From an uncultured Nitrospirota bacterium (GTDB lineage: Bacteria > Nitrospirota > Nitrospiria > Nitrospirales > UBA8639), in NCBI GenBank assembly GCA_937139405.1, contig CAKZPV010000004.1, positions 1 to 64,000 on the forward strand: 64,000 nt of DNA, written 5' to 3'. Below, piece after piece: positions 47,700-56,733 of the stretch (position 1 is its first letter; every line of letters begins with the position of its first letter). A program made the translations under genes and the position numbers. The notes beneath the pieces were generated by a model that was given only the letters and a program-made list of their open reading frames with translations, ran no database searches and was not told the DNA's origin.

Positions 47700-49286
47700 T
47701 TACACCATGCCTTGAAGATTATCGGCAATCTTTTTCAGCCGTTGCACGCCCTCCTTGGTTTCATGAATCCCATCAGCTGTTTCCTTCGCTCCGGCATTGA
47801 GCGAACTCATCGCGGCAATGACGGGTTGGACAGCTTTGGCTTGTTGCTTCACATTCAATGTAATTTGCATGGCACTTTGATAGGCACTGTCCACAGCCGA
47901 CCGGACACTCGCAAATGAATCTATAGCCCCTTGAGCATGAGCCTTCACTTCTTGGACAGTCTTCGTCCCCTCTTGAGTGACCATCACAGTAGATTTAGTC
48001 GTTTTCTGAATATCAATCAGCAGTACATTAATTTTTTCTGCTGACGCTTTACTCTGATCAGCAAGTTTCCGGATCTCACCGGCCACAACCGCAAACCCTT
48101 TGCCATGTTCTCCAGCTCGCACAGCTTCAATGGCCGCATTCAGAGCCAGAAGATTTGTCTGATTAGCTAAATCACTCACCAACCGAGTAATGTTTTCAAT
48201 CTGACTGGTATGCTCCGATAAAAGAAAAATTTCTTCAGCAATTTTTTCAACTTTATCTTGCATGGCATCAATTCCCTCACGAGCCAGCTCGATCATCCCT
48301 GAACCTTGCTCAGTGAGAGTAGCCGCTTCCTGAGTTCCTGCCGATGCGACTTCTGATTGTTCAGCCATCCTGGTAGAAGAGACACCTAGCTCTTCCATCG
48401 TCGCGGTTGTTTCATTCGCCGACCCAGATTGGGATATGGCTGATTTTTCCTGTTGCTCAGCCGTGTCTGCCAATTGCCCAGATGTCGCAGATAATGCATG
48501 GACCGCATCGTGAAGAGGTTTTTTAATGATAGAAATGCTAAACCAGGCTACGACAAGTAACCCAACTGCTATACAGCCCAGGAGAATCATCGAACCATTT
48601 AATAGGCCTGTATTCACTTGATCAATTGGGGTAATGACTTCTACCACCCCACGAACGTCCCCAACTTTCCAACCCACTTTGGGCGTCTCTGGATGTGAAT
48701 TATGGCAATCGACACAAGCCTGAGTCATCACGTCTGCAGAGGCATAGCGCATGGACAAGCGGCCATTGATCATTTCTTTTTTGTAAAAAGGCTTGTTGGG
48801 GTTTTGCACAAGGGCTCTGAGCGCATCCATTTCGAATTTGTCGTAGCTTTCAGTGTCTTTTCGATGAGGAAACGGATATTGACTATACAACCGAATGGCC
48901 GTACCGGGGTTTTCCTTTTTTATTTGCTGACCCAATTCATTTGTAAACGTTGCAGGCAAGGGGAGCGTATTGGGCATCACATCCCAATCGTAATCAATTC
49001 TCATCCCGCCTTCTTTGGCACGTGAAACGACTTGTTGGGTATAAAAATTCCGTAAGGTCCTGACTTGATCCGCCAAGGCTTTTGCCTTATGAACGCCAAC
49101 TGTCTCGACATTATTCTTATTCACCACCCAGGTCACACCACCACAGATAGTCACGACTAAAGCTGCGACGAGCCCAATGAGAAAACGCACATTGCCCTTT
49201 TTCCCAGGCTTTTCAATCTTTCCAGCAGGTTTTTTTTCCTTGGACCCAGCTTTTCGCATTTTTTGGAGTTGCTCTTGTTCTTCCAT
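47700..49286 (-). CDS. Methyl-accepting chemotaxis protein with a c-type haem (DUF3365/Tll0287-like) sensor
   Basis: About 528 residues. A basic cytoplasmic N-terminus is followed by a transmembrane segment ([16 protein letters not shown]), a periplasmic DUF3365-like domain with the haem-c motif CVDCH (Cys191, Cys194, His195) and [14 protein letters not shown], a second transmembrane segment ([15 protein letters not shown]), and a signalling domain with the hairpin tip [21 protein letters not shown]. The haem suggests redox or gas (O2, NO) sensing. Start choice: the frame runs upstream to 49334, but the AGGAGG there sits inside that extension; ATG 49286 has AGGT nine bases upstream and directly follows a short leader frame. 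First gene of the chemosensory operon. Confidence 0.92.
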   Translation of the reverse strand: MEEQEQLQKMRKAGSKEKKPAGKIEKPGKKGNVRFLIGLVAALVVTICGGVTWVVNKNNVETVGVHKAKALADQVRTLRNFYTQQVVSRAKEGGMRIDYDWDVMPNTLPLPATFTNELGQQIKKENPGTAIRLYSQYPFPHRKDTESYDKFEMDALRALVQNPNKPFYKKEMINGRLSMRYASADVMTQACVDCHNSHPETPKVGWKVGDVRGVVEVITPIDQVNTGLLNGSMILLGCIAVGLLVVAWFSISIIKKPLHDAVHALSATSGQLADTAEQQEKSAISQSGSANETTATMEELGVSSTRMAEQSEVASAGTQEAATLTEQGSGMIELAREGIDAMQDKVEKIAEEIFLLSEHTSQIENITRLVSDLANQTNLLALNAAIEAVRAGEHGKGFAVVAGEIRKLADQSKASAEKINVLLIDIQKTTKSTVMVTQEGTKTVQEVKAHAQGAIDSFASVRSAVDSAYQSAMQITLNVKQQAKAVQPVIAAMSSLNAGAKETADGIHETKEGVQRLKKIADNLQGMV

Positions 49287-49290
49287 GAGT

Positions 49291-49317
49291 TTAGACCTCG
49301 TTTTTACAGGAGAACAT
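49291..49317 (-). CDS. Possible 8-codon leader peptide before the chemoreceptor gene
   Basis: A perfect AGGAGG (49325-49330) sits seven bases before ATG 49317, which opens a frame of eight codons (MFSCKNEV) ending at TAA 49291-49293, four bases before the chemoreceptor ATG. Its ribosome site is the best in this stretch, better than that of the receptor gene itself, so it may feed ribosomes to the receptor start by coupling. Confidence 0.5.
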   Translation of the reverse strand: MFSCKNEV

Positions 49318-49334
49318 GAGAAATCCTCCTGCAT

Positions 49335-50488
49335 GATGGTTCATTAAAATGGTCACTTAATCACCTTGAATCGTCATAGCACCTATCAAATGAAGTATTG
49401 TTATAGAAGACATCTCGTGAGGGAGTTTTTGCTTACCCTGTCTTATTCCTTATCATCACCTGAATAATATCTACCCAGATGTCTTCTTCCATGTGAAGAA
49501 CGGCTCGGTTTATTCATGCCGGTCGCATTTATACACTTATTCTTTAATTTCCTATTTTCTTATCGGGGAATAGAATCCAATCTTTAGTAATCAGGAAAGT
49601 TTTCTGTAGAAATGAGGAATCTCCTGTAAGAATTAGGAGAGTTTTCAAGAGATGGTCCCAAAGAGACTTGGATTGGAAGAAAAACCTCTTTATTACACAC
49701 CAAGAAAACGCCGATTGAAAGTACAGATTCTCAAACGGCATTGAGAAAAGAACTTGAAGATTTCAATAATCAGGTGAATCAGATTAAGCTATATCGCTCC
49801 CATATACGTAGTTCTATGAATTTATGAGACAAAGAACCATGCTTGAACATTGACAGACAGTAGTAAGAATTTTGAGGGAAAACACTATATGAAGTAACGC
49901 TTACAAAAAGTTTGATTGCGTGTACAATTGAGACAATCTTTCATTGCCAAAACAATGAGAGCCAAAGTAATGGAAGTAGAATATTCTAGCTCTGGCCTTC
50001 ACACGCCACATCCCATTCGCCATATTTTTCCCAGACTCCACTCCTTGAGCTGTTTTATCACTCTTAATTATTCAAAAACCACGAATCTGATTGACTCTCA
50101 TTTCTCGCATTCTCCGAGCACAACGTCATCCCTAGATATCAACAAATCTCTAAATACTTGAGAAATGCTTCCTGTTTTTTCTAATTGTTGGTCTCCAGAG
50201 TCGTTAATTCGTATGTCTACATTAAAAGCAATTCTTATCACTATATTGACATACATATTGTTTTACCTTTCCTCAATTAGAGTAAAGCTACAGTGAATTT
50301 TCTTAATTTTCATGGTCTTTTCTATCTATTCCTTATAAACAGCCTGTACGTTTCGTTCTGCTTCAGGAAAAAGCACATCAGTTGCAATCCATCCTTCTAT
50401 TCATACCAGGCAGGAGGAATACGGAGGAACCAAGGACCAGTTCCAAAGTATTCACATTATTATCCTAGAAGGCAAAGGAGCATTTCCA
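49335..50488. other. Long AT-rich divergent intergenic region
   Basis: About 1.15 kb between the chemosensory operon (minus) and the stand-alone receiver gene (plus). I see no gene I can support. A TTGACA hexamer at about 50244-50249 is a possible -35 element for the receiver gene, without a good -10 partner. A short inverted repeat (CTCCT, AGGAG) occurs near 49620-49640. Confidence 0.45.
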
Positions 50489-50947
50489 ATGAACACAACC
50501 TATTCATGTAATTCAGCTCTGCGAACCGCGGGTATGTTTTCGGGGCAGGACTACCAAGGAGGAGTACTTATCGTAGATGATGAATCAGCCAGCCGAGAAA
50601 TGATTCGCACGTCCTTAGAAAAATTAGGATACTACGTCGTTGACGCCGAAGATGGGCAGGAAGCGATAACCCTTCTCAATCAGGGAGAGCATCCCATGGT
50701 TATTGATGTAATCATTACAGACGTGCGAATGCCACACTGCCTTGATATAGAAACTATGGATTACTTCCAACGAGAATATCCTAGCATCCAGTTAATTGCG
50801 TTGACCGGATTTCCAGATTTGGATCTTGCGATGCATCTCATGAAACGAGGCGTAACCGATTACATGGTCAAACCAGTCGATCAAGAAAAATTAGCGATTG
50901 CAGTGGCACATGCCATGAACACTCGACACCACGACTGGTTTTCCTAA
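50489..50947 (+). CDS. Stand-alone response regulator receiver (CheY-like)
   Basis: A 152-residue protein consisting of a receiver domain after a 25-residue extension. The acidic pair (LIVDDE), phospho-acceptor Asp78 (IITDVRMP), switch Thr (ALTGF) and Lys (MVKPVDQ) are all present. No output domain. It could be the CheY partner of the nearby CheA, or belong to another kinase. AAAGGAG lies eight bases before ATG 50489. Confidence 0.9.
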   Translation: MNTTYSCNSALRTAGMFSGQDYQGGVLIVDDESASREMIRTSLEKLGYYVVDAEDGQEAITLLNQGEHPMVIDVIITDVRMPHCLDIETMDYFQREYPSIQLIALTGFPDLDLAMHLMKRGVTDYMVKPVDQEKLAIAVAHAMNTRHHDWFS

Positions 50948-50992
50948 TTTCAACCAGTGTATGGTCACTACAACCGACGGCCATCTCCCCCT

Positions 50993-51026
50993 CTTGGTTT
51001 GCTCATTTTCATGTGAGCCAACCAAG
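50993..51026 (+). terminator. Strong stem-loop after the receiver gene
   Basis: CTTGGTTTGCTCA (50993-51005) pairs with TGAGCCAACCAAG (51014-51026) with one mismatch and an 8-base loop. The T-rich tract (CCTTTTTTTC) begins only about 16 bases later, so it is a probable but imperfect terminator, or an mRNA 3'-end protector. Confidence 0.5.
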
Positions 51027-51126
51027 ATGATGGCTGCACTTCCTTTTTTTCTTTTGCCATCGTCTTTTTATCTTTATCATTTATAACACTTCGTGCATAA
51101 TACAGCTTTCTTTCTCAATAATTATC

Positions 51127-52203
51127 ATGACTTTCCTCGAACATCTTTCCGAAACACTGCCGCTCTTTCTACCAGTTCTGTTAACCCTCGCTCTTGTTAG
51201 CACAAGCATTTGGGTTGGTTATTGGTTTTTCTTTCTTCGAAATGGTGGACTGAAGGAAGAAGCTCGTTTTTCAGCACGTGTTGGGATGCTACTCTCAGTC
51301 TGCATAGGCATCGTGCTGATTCTTCTCGCTCTCCCAGTCGAAACAGAGACGCGCAAAGACCTTTTTCAATTACTCGCTCTATTGATCACTGCAGTAATCA
51401 CACTATCCTCCACTACCTTTGTCTCCAATGCCATGGCTGGCTTCATGTTACGAGGTATGCAAAGTTTTCGATTGGGTGATTTTCTTCGTACGGAGAAACA
51501 ATTTGGCCGAGTCACAGAGACAGGATTGTTTCACACTGAAATTCAGACAGAAGAACGTGACCTTACAACCCTCCCGAATTTATTTCTAGTTTCTCACCCC
51601 TTTACAGTCATCAGATCTTCGGGCACGATTGTTTCTGCGACCATCTCCCTAGGTTACGATACTTCTCACCAAATCATCGAACAACAATTGCTGAAAGCCT
51701 CGTTGGCTGCCAAACTCACGGATCCTTTTGTCCACGTGATAGAATTAGGAGACTACTCAGTCACATACCGAGTGGCAGGCTTCCTCAGTGACGTCAAACA
51801 ATTACTCACTGCCCGTTCTCAACTTCGCACCAAAATGCTGACAACGCTCCATGAAGCAAAGATCGAAATTGTTTCCCCTAGCTTCATGAATCAACGCCAA
51901 ATAGACACATCGACACGAATTCTTCCTACTCCTAAACCAATCTCCTCAACACAGGCAAGAGAGGAATCCGATACCAGAGCAGAATCTCTTATCTTTGACA
52001 AAGCAGATGCTGTGGCTCAGTTGGCAGAACTCCGTCAACAGCGAGATTCTTTACATGAGGAAATTATTGGATTAGAAACTCAGGCGAAAGCCAAGGGAAA
52101 AACCATCGGCCCGTGGCTTGAACAACGCATTATCCGAATTCGCCAAGAGGAAGAACGTCTCTGCACCCTCATTCAAAAAGCAGAAGGGCAAAAGATTGAG
52201 TAG
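51127..52203 (+). CDS. MscS-like mechanosensitive channel family protein
   Basis: A 358-residue membrane protein. Three hydrophobic segments (about 12-36, 50-68, 80-105) are followed by the MscS beta-domain: SFRLGDFLRTEKQFGRVTET and TLPNLFLVSHPFTVI, then an alpha/beta domain (to about 260) and a charged coiled-coil tail (305-355). The C-terminal coiled coil is an extra feature. The family opens under membrane tension to relieve osmotic stress. No pore-helix Gly/Ala pattern is clear, so ion conduction is not certain. Confidence 0.82.
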   Translation: MTFLEHLSETLPLFLPVLLTLALVSTSIWVGYWFFFLRNGGLKEEARFSARVGMLLSVCIGIVLILLALPVETETRKDLFQLLALLITAVITLSSTTFVSNAMAGFMLRGMQSFRLGDFLRTEKQFGRVTETGLFHTEIQTEERDLTTLPNLFLVSHPFTVIRSSGTIVSATISLGYDTSHQIIEQQLLKASLAAKLTDPFVHVIELGDYSVTYRVAGFLSDVKQLLTARSQLRTKMLTTLHEAKIEIVSPSFMNQRQIDTSTRILPTPKPISSTQAREESDTRAESLIFDKADAVAQLAELRQQRDSLHEEIIGLETQAKAKGKTIGPWLEQRIIRIRQEEERLCTLIQKAEGQKIE

Positions 52204-52779
52204 AAGGAAGCGAGTGACTTCTGGCTTAGATAAATTGCAAGAGTCTACTTTTGAGGGATAGAAATTTAGGAATATTTAACCTCTTCTCATACCGATTTAA
52301 GATGAGTTCATAATTCACACACGGGAATGACTTTCACCAATTTCCCCCACTTTCCTTACTCACTAATGCGGAATTTCCTAATCTGGTTTAAGAGCCCACG
52401 CATCATACAGTGCCATATTTTGCTCCATAGGAATGATTAAACATGACTGCATTCCTTCACGATTAACTGCCTGACCTCGACCAGCCATACTTTACTTGCG
52501 CCCTCTTCCTCTCGATCACAATCCCCATCATCCTATCTTTTTCCCACTAATCAATTGCAATCGATGCATGAAGAGCCTTCCTATATACTAAGGTTTTCAT
52601 AAATGACGCTGATATTTCGTAAGCGTACATGTCCGACCGACGCGACAGCTTTTCCGTTAATACTCACAAAAAATACAACCGGTTTGCCTGAAGGAATTAA
52701 AACGAATTTGAGAATAATCCACTCTTCCGTCAACTCAACTCGAAAAAACATGGTGACCAATGAGCAGCGAGATGGTCAC

Positions 52780-52806
52780 TTGACTCGAACAGCGGTTTCA
52801 TATAAG
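52780..52806 (+). promoter_or_regulatory. Candidate sigma-70 promoter of arsR-pst
   Basis: TTGACT (52780-52785) and TATAAG (52801-52806) are spaced by 15 bases, slightly short. The start point would fall just before or in the palindrome that follows. Confidence 0.45.
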
Positions 52807-52815
52807 TATACATTC

Positions 52816-52835
52816 ATATGAAAATATTTTCATAT
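52816..52835 (+). promoter_or_regulatory. Perfect 20-bp palindrome, probable ArsR operator
   Basis: ATATGAAAATATTTTCATAT is a perfect inverted repeat, 34 bases before the arsR start and about ten bases after the candidate -10 element. Size, AT-rich centre and position fit an ArsR/SmtB operator that would block transcription start. Confidence 0.65.
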
Positions 52836-52868
52836 TTGTAATATTCCTTACATTTTTATGACCCTCTT

Positions 52869-53171
52869 ATGATGAAGACCAAAACAATCACTCCCTCTTG
52901 TGCCAATAAATTAAAAGTGGTGTCAGACTCGACCCGGCTCGCTGTATTGGAAGCCTTAATGTCTGGGCCTCACAATGTGGGAGAACTCATGGAGCAATTG
53001 AATGTTGAACAAAGCTTGTTATCTCACCATCTGGCTATTCTTCGAGAACACGAATTAGTCGAGACGTATCGAGATGGCAAAGCTATGGTTTATCAATTGC
53101 CTGAAAACGTTTCAGACTGCACAGTCGGTAAAGCGATTAACCTTGGTTGTTGTAAAATTTCATTTGATTAA
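52869..53171 (+). CDS. arsR: ArsR/SmtB-family metalloid-responsive repressor
   Basis: A 100-residue winged-helix protein: LKVVSDSTRLAVLEALM, then the recognition helix VEQSLLSHHLAILREHELVE and the wing YRDGKAMVYQL. The classical CVC metal site of E. coli ArsR in the recognition helix is absent. Cysteines instead occur at 11, 84, 94 and 95 near the ends, so an alternative C-terminal arsenite site is likely (inference), as known in other ArsR types. It is the first gene before pstSCAB, 33 bases upstream of pstS, and probably represses the whole operon from the palindrome upstream. ATG 52869 or 52872 may be the start. Confidence 0.88.
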   Translation: MMKTKTITPSCANKLKVVSDSTRLAVLEALMSGPHNVGELMEQLNVEQSLLSHHLAILREHELVETYRDGKAMVYQLPENVSDCTVGKAINLGCCKISFD

Positions 53172-53204
53172 ATTTTGATTCATTTTGAACCTCCAAAAAA
53201 CTAA

Positions 53205-54050
53205 ATGAGAAGCTTTACCCATGGCATTCTTCTCTCTCGACTTCTCCTTATCTGGGCATTCTTAGTTCTGGGTATCTACGTGCTTCCATCAACTGCGAAC
53301 GCCACTACTCAGAAACTGGTTCTTAGCGGTTCTTCAACGATGGCTCCACTCCTTTTAGAAATCGGAAAACGTTTTGAAGCAACTCATCCAGAAACAAGAA
53401 TCGATGTACAAACAGGTGGTTCTTCTCGTGGAATTGCTGACACAATCAATGGCTTAGCTGATATCGGCATGGTCTCTCGAGCGTTGAACCCTCAAGAGCA
53501 ACACTTACATGGAAGCGCAGTCGCACATGATGGTATTGGCATCATTTTACATGCATCAAATCCTATTCAAGAATTAACCAATACCCAGATTCAAAGTATC
53601 TACACCGGAAGAATTAACAATTGGCAACAAATTGGTGGACGTGAAGCAACAATTACCGTGGTAAACAAAGCCCAGGGCCGATCCACGTTGGATTTATTTC
53701 TTCATTATTTCCAATTATCGAACCGCGATATTCGCGCCCACGTCATCATCGGAGACAATGAACAAGGCATTAAGACCGTTTCGGGAAATCCCCACGCAAT
53801 TGGCTATGTCTCTATTGGAACAGCTCAGTATGATGCTTCGCATGGGCTGCCGATTCGCCTGCTACCACTACACAAGGTACCAGCGTCTATCGAGTCCGTC
53901 CGCACCGGAAATTTTCCTCTATCTCGACCACTCACGCTAGTTACAAAATCTCAACCTACAGAACTCACCAAAACATTTATTGACTTTGCTCAGTCGGCTG
54001 AAGTGCATGACCTTATTTTCAAACATTATTTTGTCCCATTCCAAGATTGA
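53205..54050 (+). CDS. pstS: Phosphate-binding protein PstS
   Basis: A 281-residue exported substrate-binding protein. Signal peptide (LLLIWAFLVLGIYVLPSTANA) followed by LVLSGSSTMAPLLLEIGKRF, VQTGGSSRGIADTINGLADI, and later QGRSTLDLFL and NPHAIGYVSIG, the pattern of phosphate-binding PstS proteins with the SST and GGSSRG anion-binding loops. It feeds the PstCAB transporter encoded next. Overlaps the pstC start by about 43 bases. Confidence 0.92.
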   Translation: MRSFTHGILLSRLLLIWAFLVLGIYVLPSTANATTQKLVLSGSSTMAPLLLEIGKRFEATHPETRIDVQTGGSSRGIADTINGLADIGMVSRALNPQEQHLHGSAVAHDGIGIILHASNPIQELTNTQIQSIYTGRINNWQQIGGREATITVVNKAQGRSTLDLFLHYFQLSNRDIRAHVIIGDNEQGIKTVSGNPHAIGYVSIGTAQYDASHGLPIRLLPLHKVPASIESVRTGNFPLSRPLTLVTKSQPTELTKTFIDFAQSAEVHDLIFKHYFVPFQD

Positions 54051-54894
54051 TTTTCTCTTTTTATGGAGTTTGCGAGCATTGGCCTTGTCGGCTGGAGGCC
54101 TCTTGCTTTTGGTCATCGTCTTTCTGTTTCATGAGTCCTGGCCCTATTTGACCCAGATTGGCTTGGCAAACGTTTTCACCGACCACGGTTGGTTTCCCAC
54201 TGAACAGTCTTATCAGCTCACTCCCATGATTTCTGGCACAATCTTGGCTGCATGTGGTTCGATTTTCCTTGCAGCCCCGCTCGGGATATTGTCAGCCCTA
54301 TTTTGTCATTTTTATGCGCCGCCATTTTTAAGCTATTGGTACCGCCGCATGATCGAACTTTTGGCAGGCATTCCTTCTGTCGTCTTTGGTTTTTGGGGTT
54401 TAGTCGTTCTGGTCCCCGTCATTGCTGCTTGGCACCCACCTGGACCAAGTCTGTTAGCTGGTATCCTTATACTAACTCTGATGATCCTTCCGACCATCAT
54501 GCTCATTGCCCACGCCAGTATCAGGCAATTACCTACGATCTATATCCAAAGCGCCACGGCATTAGGACTCAGTCAATGGGCTACGATTTGGCACATTGTG
54601 CTTCCAACTTCTCGAATAGGTCTGTTAACCGGTATATTCCTCGGCCTCGCACGAGCTCTTGGAGAAACGATGGCCATCTTGATGGTCTGCGGAAATGTCG
54701 TACAACACCCTTCACACATTTTTGATCCTATTCGCACTTTAACCGCCAACATTGCTTTGGAGATGGCCTACGCCGTGGACCATCATCGCTCGGTCTTGTT
54801 TATCAGCGGATTACTGCTCATGGGGCTCGTCATCGCGTTTGTGAGTTTGGCTGAAATACTACGCTACAAAACTACCTATGCGCTTACTCAGTAA
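54007..54894 (+). CDS. pstC: Phosphate ABC transporter permease PstC
   Basis: About 295 residues with six hydrophobic segments. The permease signature is in GLSQWATIWHIVLPTSRIGLLTGIFLGLARALGETMA (given in pieces: EAA-type loop around residues 190-225). ELLAGIPSVVFGFWGLVVLVP is typical of PstC. The start is uncertain: ATG 54007 lies inside pstS, TTG 53980 is also open; no clear ribosome site. It overlaps pstA by 17 bases. Confidence 0.9.
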   Translation: MTLFSNIILSHSKIDFLFLWSLRALALSAGGLLLLVIVFLFHESWPYLTQIGLANVFTDHGWFPTEQSYQLTPMISGTILAACGSIFLAAPLGILSALFCHFYAPPFLSYWYRRMIELLAGIPSVVFGFWGLVVLVPVIAAWHPPGPSLLAGILILTLMILPTIMLIAHASIRQLPTIYIQSATALGLSQWATIWHIVLPTSRIGLLTGIFLGLARALGETMAILMVCGNVVQHPSHIFDPIRTLTANIALEMAYAVDHHRSVLFISGLLLMGLVIAFVSLAEILRYKTTYALTQ

Positions 54895-55732
54895 GACCAT
54901 TCGTGAAACTGGTGCAACGCTGCTAGTTTGGGGGACTGCTACATCAATCACCATTCCTTTTCTATGGCTAATCGGAGATCTGCTCTGGCACGGCTGGCCC
55001 CAACTTTCTTTGAATTTTGTATTGGCACTTCCACACAACGCAGGACGCGAAGGAGGGATTGGGCCCATACTAGTATCTACAGGATTGATTGTGAGTGTCT
55101 GCATGGTCGTCGCCCTGCCAATAGGATTAGGAACAGCACTCTTTCTCTCCGAATACACTCGCAACAATCACATGTATGGAAGATTAATTCGAGGCTCTCT
55201 GGATGTGTTGGCAGGAGTCCCGTCCATAGTCTTCGGTCTATTTGGTAACGCCTTTTTTTGCCAAACCCTTGGGTTAGGATTTTCCATTCTTTCTGGGGGA
55301 CTCACGTTAGCTTGTATGGTGCTACCTATTTTGATTCGCACGGTCGAAGAAAGCTTTCGAGCGATTTCGCAAGATCAACGGCTCTCTGCCGCTGCTTTGG
55401 GGATATCTAAGAGAGCAACAATTCTCTTAATTTTGTTCCCCGCTGCCATCCCTGGTTTACTCGTGGGATGTATCCTTGGACTAGGACGCGCCATGGCTGA
55501 AACAGCGGCATTGATCTTTACCAGTGGGTACGTGGATCGAATGCCCGAATCCTTGATGGATTCCGGACGAGCATTATCCATTCACATTTATGACCTAGCC
55601 ATGAACGTCGCAGGTGGCAATCCCAATGCCTATACCACGGCCCTTGTCCTCGTTGGGTTATTACTCACCATTAATCTTTTTGCATCATGGATTGCCGATA
55701 AATGGACTACGCTGAATCAACTCCCGACATAA
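54878..55732 (+). CDS. pstA: Phosphate ABC transporter permease PstA
   Basis: A 284-residue permease with six hydrophobic segments. SLDVLAGVPSIVFGLFGNAF and the EAA loop AAALGISKRATILLILFPAA followed by LGLGRAMAETAALIFTSG are standard. It pairs with PstC to form the membrane channel. The start overlaps pstC by 17 bases and the end overlaps pstB by 31 bases, showing a tightly packed operon. Confidence 0.92.
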   Translation: MRLLSKTIRETGATLLVWGTATSITIPFLWLIGDLLWHGWPQLSLNFVLALPHNAGREGGIGPILVSTGLIVSVCMVVALPIGLGTALFLSEYTRNNHMYGRLIRGSLDVLAGVPSIVFGLFGNAFFCQTLGLGFSILSGGLTLACMVLPILIRTVEESFRAISQDQRLSAAALGISKRATILLILFPAAIPGLLVGCILGLGRAMAETAALIFTSGYVDRMPESLMDSGRALSIHIYDLAMNVAGGNPNAYTTALVLVGLLLTINLFASWIADKWTTLNQLPT

Positions 55733-56571
55733 GACAGGCTCAAGATCATTCGCCGGCAATTCAATCTTGGCCACCCTACCAATCCACTCAACTCTGTTGC
55801 GAACCGACAGCTCACATTCGAGCAAAAAACCTTTCGATTGCCTATCACAAGCACTCGGTACTTCAGAATGTGGATCTCGAGATTAATAAAGGATGCATAA
55901 CCGCCTTAGTAGGACCATCCGGTTGCGGGAAAACGAGTTTCCTCATGAGTATCAATCGACTCACAGATCTCATCCCTACCTGTCGAGTCTCAGGTCAATT
56001 GCATATGAATGAGGTTGATATCCTGGCTCCCACTACCAATCTTTTGCTCTTGCGACGTCAGATTGGAATGATTTTCCAAAAACCCACCGTCTTTCCCTTT
56101 ACTATCAAAAAAAATCTTGAAATTCCGCTGCGTGAACATGGCATCCATCCTAAAACATCATTGGCTTCAACCATCGAAACGGCCTTGCAACAGGTCGGAT
56201 TATGGGATGAGGTCAAAGACCGCCTCAATCACCCAGCCCAAGCCTTATCCGGTGGACAGCAACAACGTCTGTGTCTTGCACGAGCGTTGGTCTTGGCGCC
56301 CCAGATACTTCTACTCGACGAGCCCTGTAGTGCCTTAGATCCAATATCTAGTGGAGTCGTCGAAGACCTCATCGTGAGTTTACGTGGGCAGTATTCTGTG
56401 GTGATTGTCACGCACAATCTGGCCCAAGCCCGTCGCATATCCGATCATGTCGCCCTATTTTGGTCTGTAGATGGGGTAGGACAACTTATTGAAACGGGTT
56501 CGGCGCAACACATGTTTGAATCCCCTCAGCATGAATTGACAGCCGCCTATATCTCTGGAGCCCGCGGCTAA
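55702..56571 (+). CDS. pstB: Phosphate ABC transporter ATPase PstB
   Basis: A 289-residue ABC ATPase. Walker A is VGPSGCGKTSFL, the Q loop region follows IGMIFQKP, the signature is LSGGQQQRLCLARAL, Walker B is ILLLDEPCSALDP, and the switch His is in VIVTHNLAQARR. The N-terminal 35 residues before ARIRAKNLSIAY-like start are an extension of unknown use; the real start may be later than ATG 55702. No phoU follows; a DUF47 PhoU-like gene lies near the Pit gene. Confidence 0.93.
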   Translation: MDYAESTPDIRQAQDHSPAIQSWPPYQSTQLCCEPTAHIRAKNLSIAYHKHSVLQNVDLEINKGCITALVGPSGCGKTSFLMSINRLTDLIPTCRVSGQLHMNEVDILAPTTNLLLLRRQIGMIFQKPTVFPFTIKKNLEIPLREHGIHPKTSLASTIETALQQVGLWDEVKDRLNHPAQALSGGQQQRLCLARALVLAPQILLLDEPCSALDPISSGVVEDLIVSLRGQYSVVIVTHNLAQARRISDHVALFWSVDGVGQLIETGSAQHMFESPQHELTAAYISGARG

Positions 56572-56627
56572 CCCCTTTCTGCATTTATCTCTGAATCTGC
56601 TGAAGTTTACTGTGGTTTGACCTGTTC

Positions 56628-56649
56628 TTAACACAGTCGTAACACACCT
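56628..56649 (-). promoter_or_regulatory. Tandem 11-bp repeat resembling a Pho box
   Basis: TTAACACAGTC followed directly by GTAACACACCT gives two TAACAC units with an 11-bp period, as in PhoB/PhoP binding sites (read on the minus strand: TGTGTTACGAC, TGTGTTAAGAA-like). It lies about 85 bases before the phosphate-type porin gene. Confidence 0.4.
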
Positions 56650-56733
56650 CCTCTAGTATTTCTCTGCTGAACAATGAAACTTGTGAGATCATTTAGCCTA
56701 TACATTCTATTTCAACCAGGGGAGGCAGTCTGC

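Larger units (their letters stand above)
52204..52868. other. AT-rich intergenic region before arsR
   Basis: About 660 bases. The open frame at 52603-52821 runs into the promoter and operator of arsR and I do not regard it as a gene. The last 90 bases contain the promoter and palindrome listed separately. Confidence 0.5.

Noticed and set aside
49544-49741. 65-codon minus-strand open frame upstream of the chemoreceptor
   Set aside because: No ribosome site or recognisable product in an AT-rich gap.
52603-52821. 72-codon open frame before arsR
   Set aside because: It runs through the candidate promoter and into the operator palindrome.
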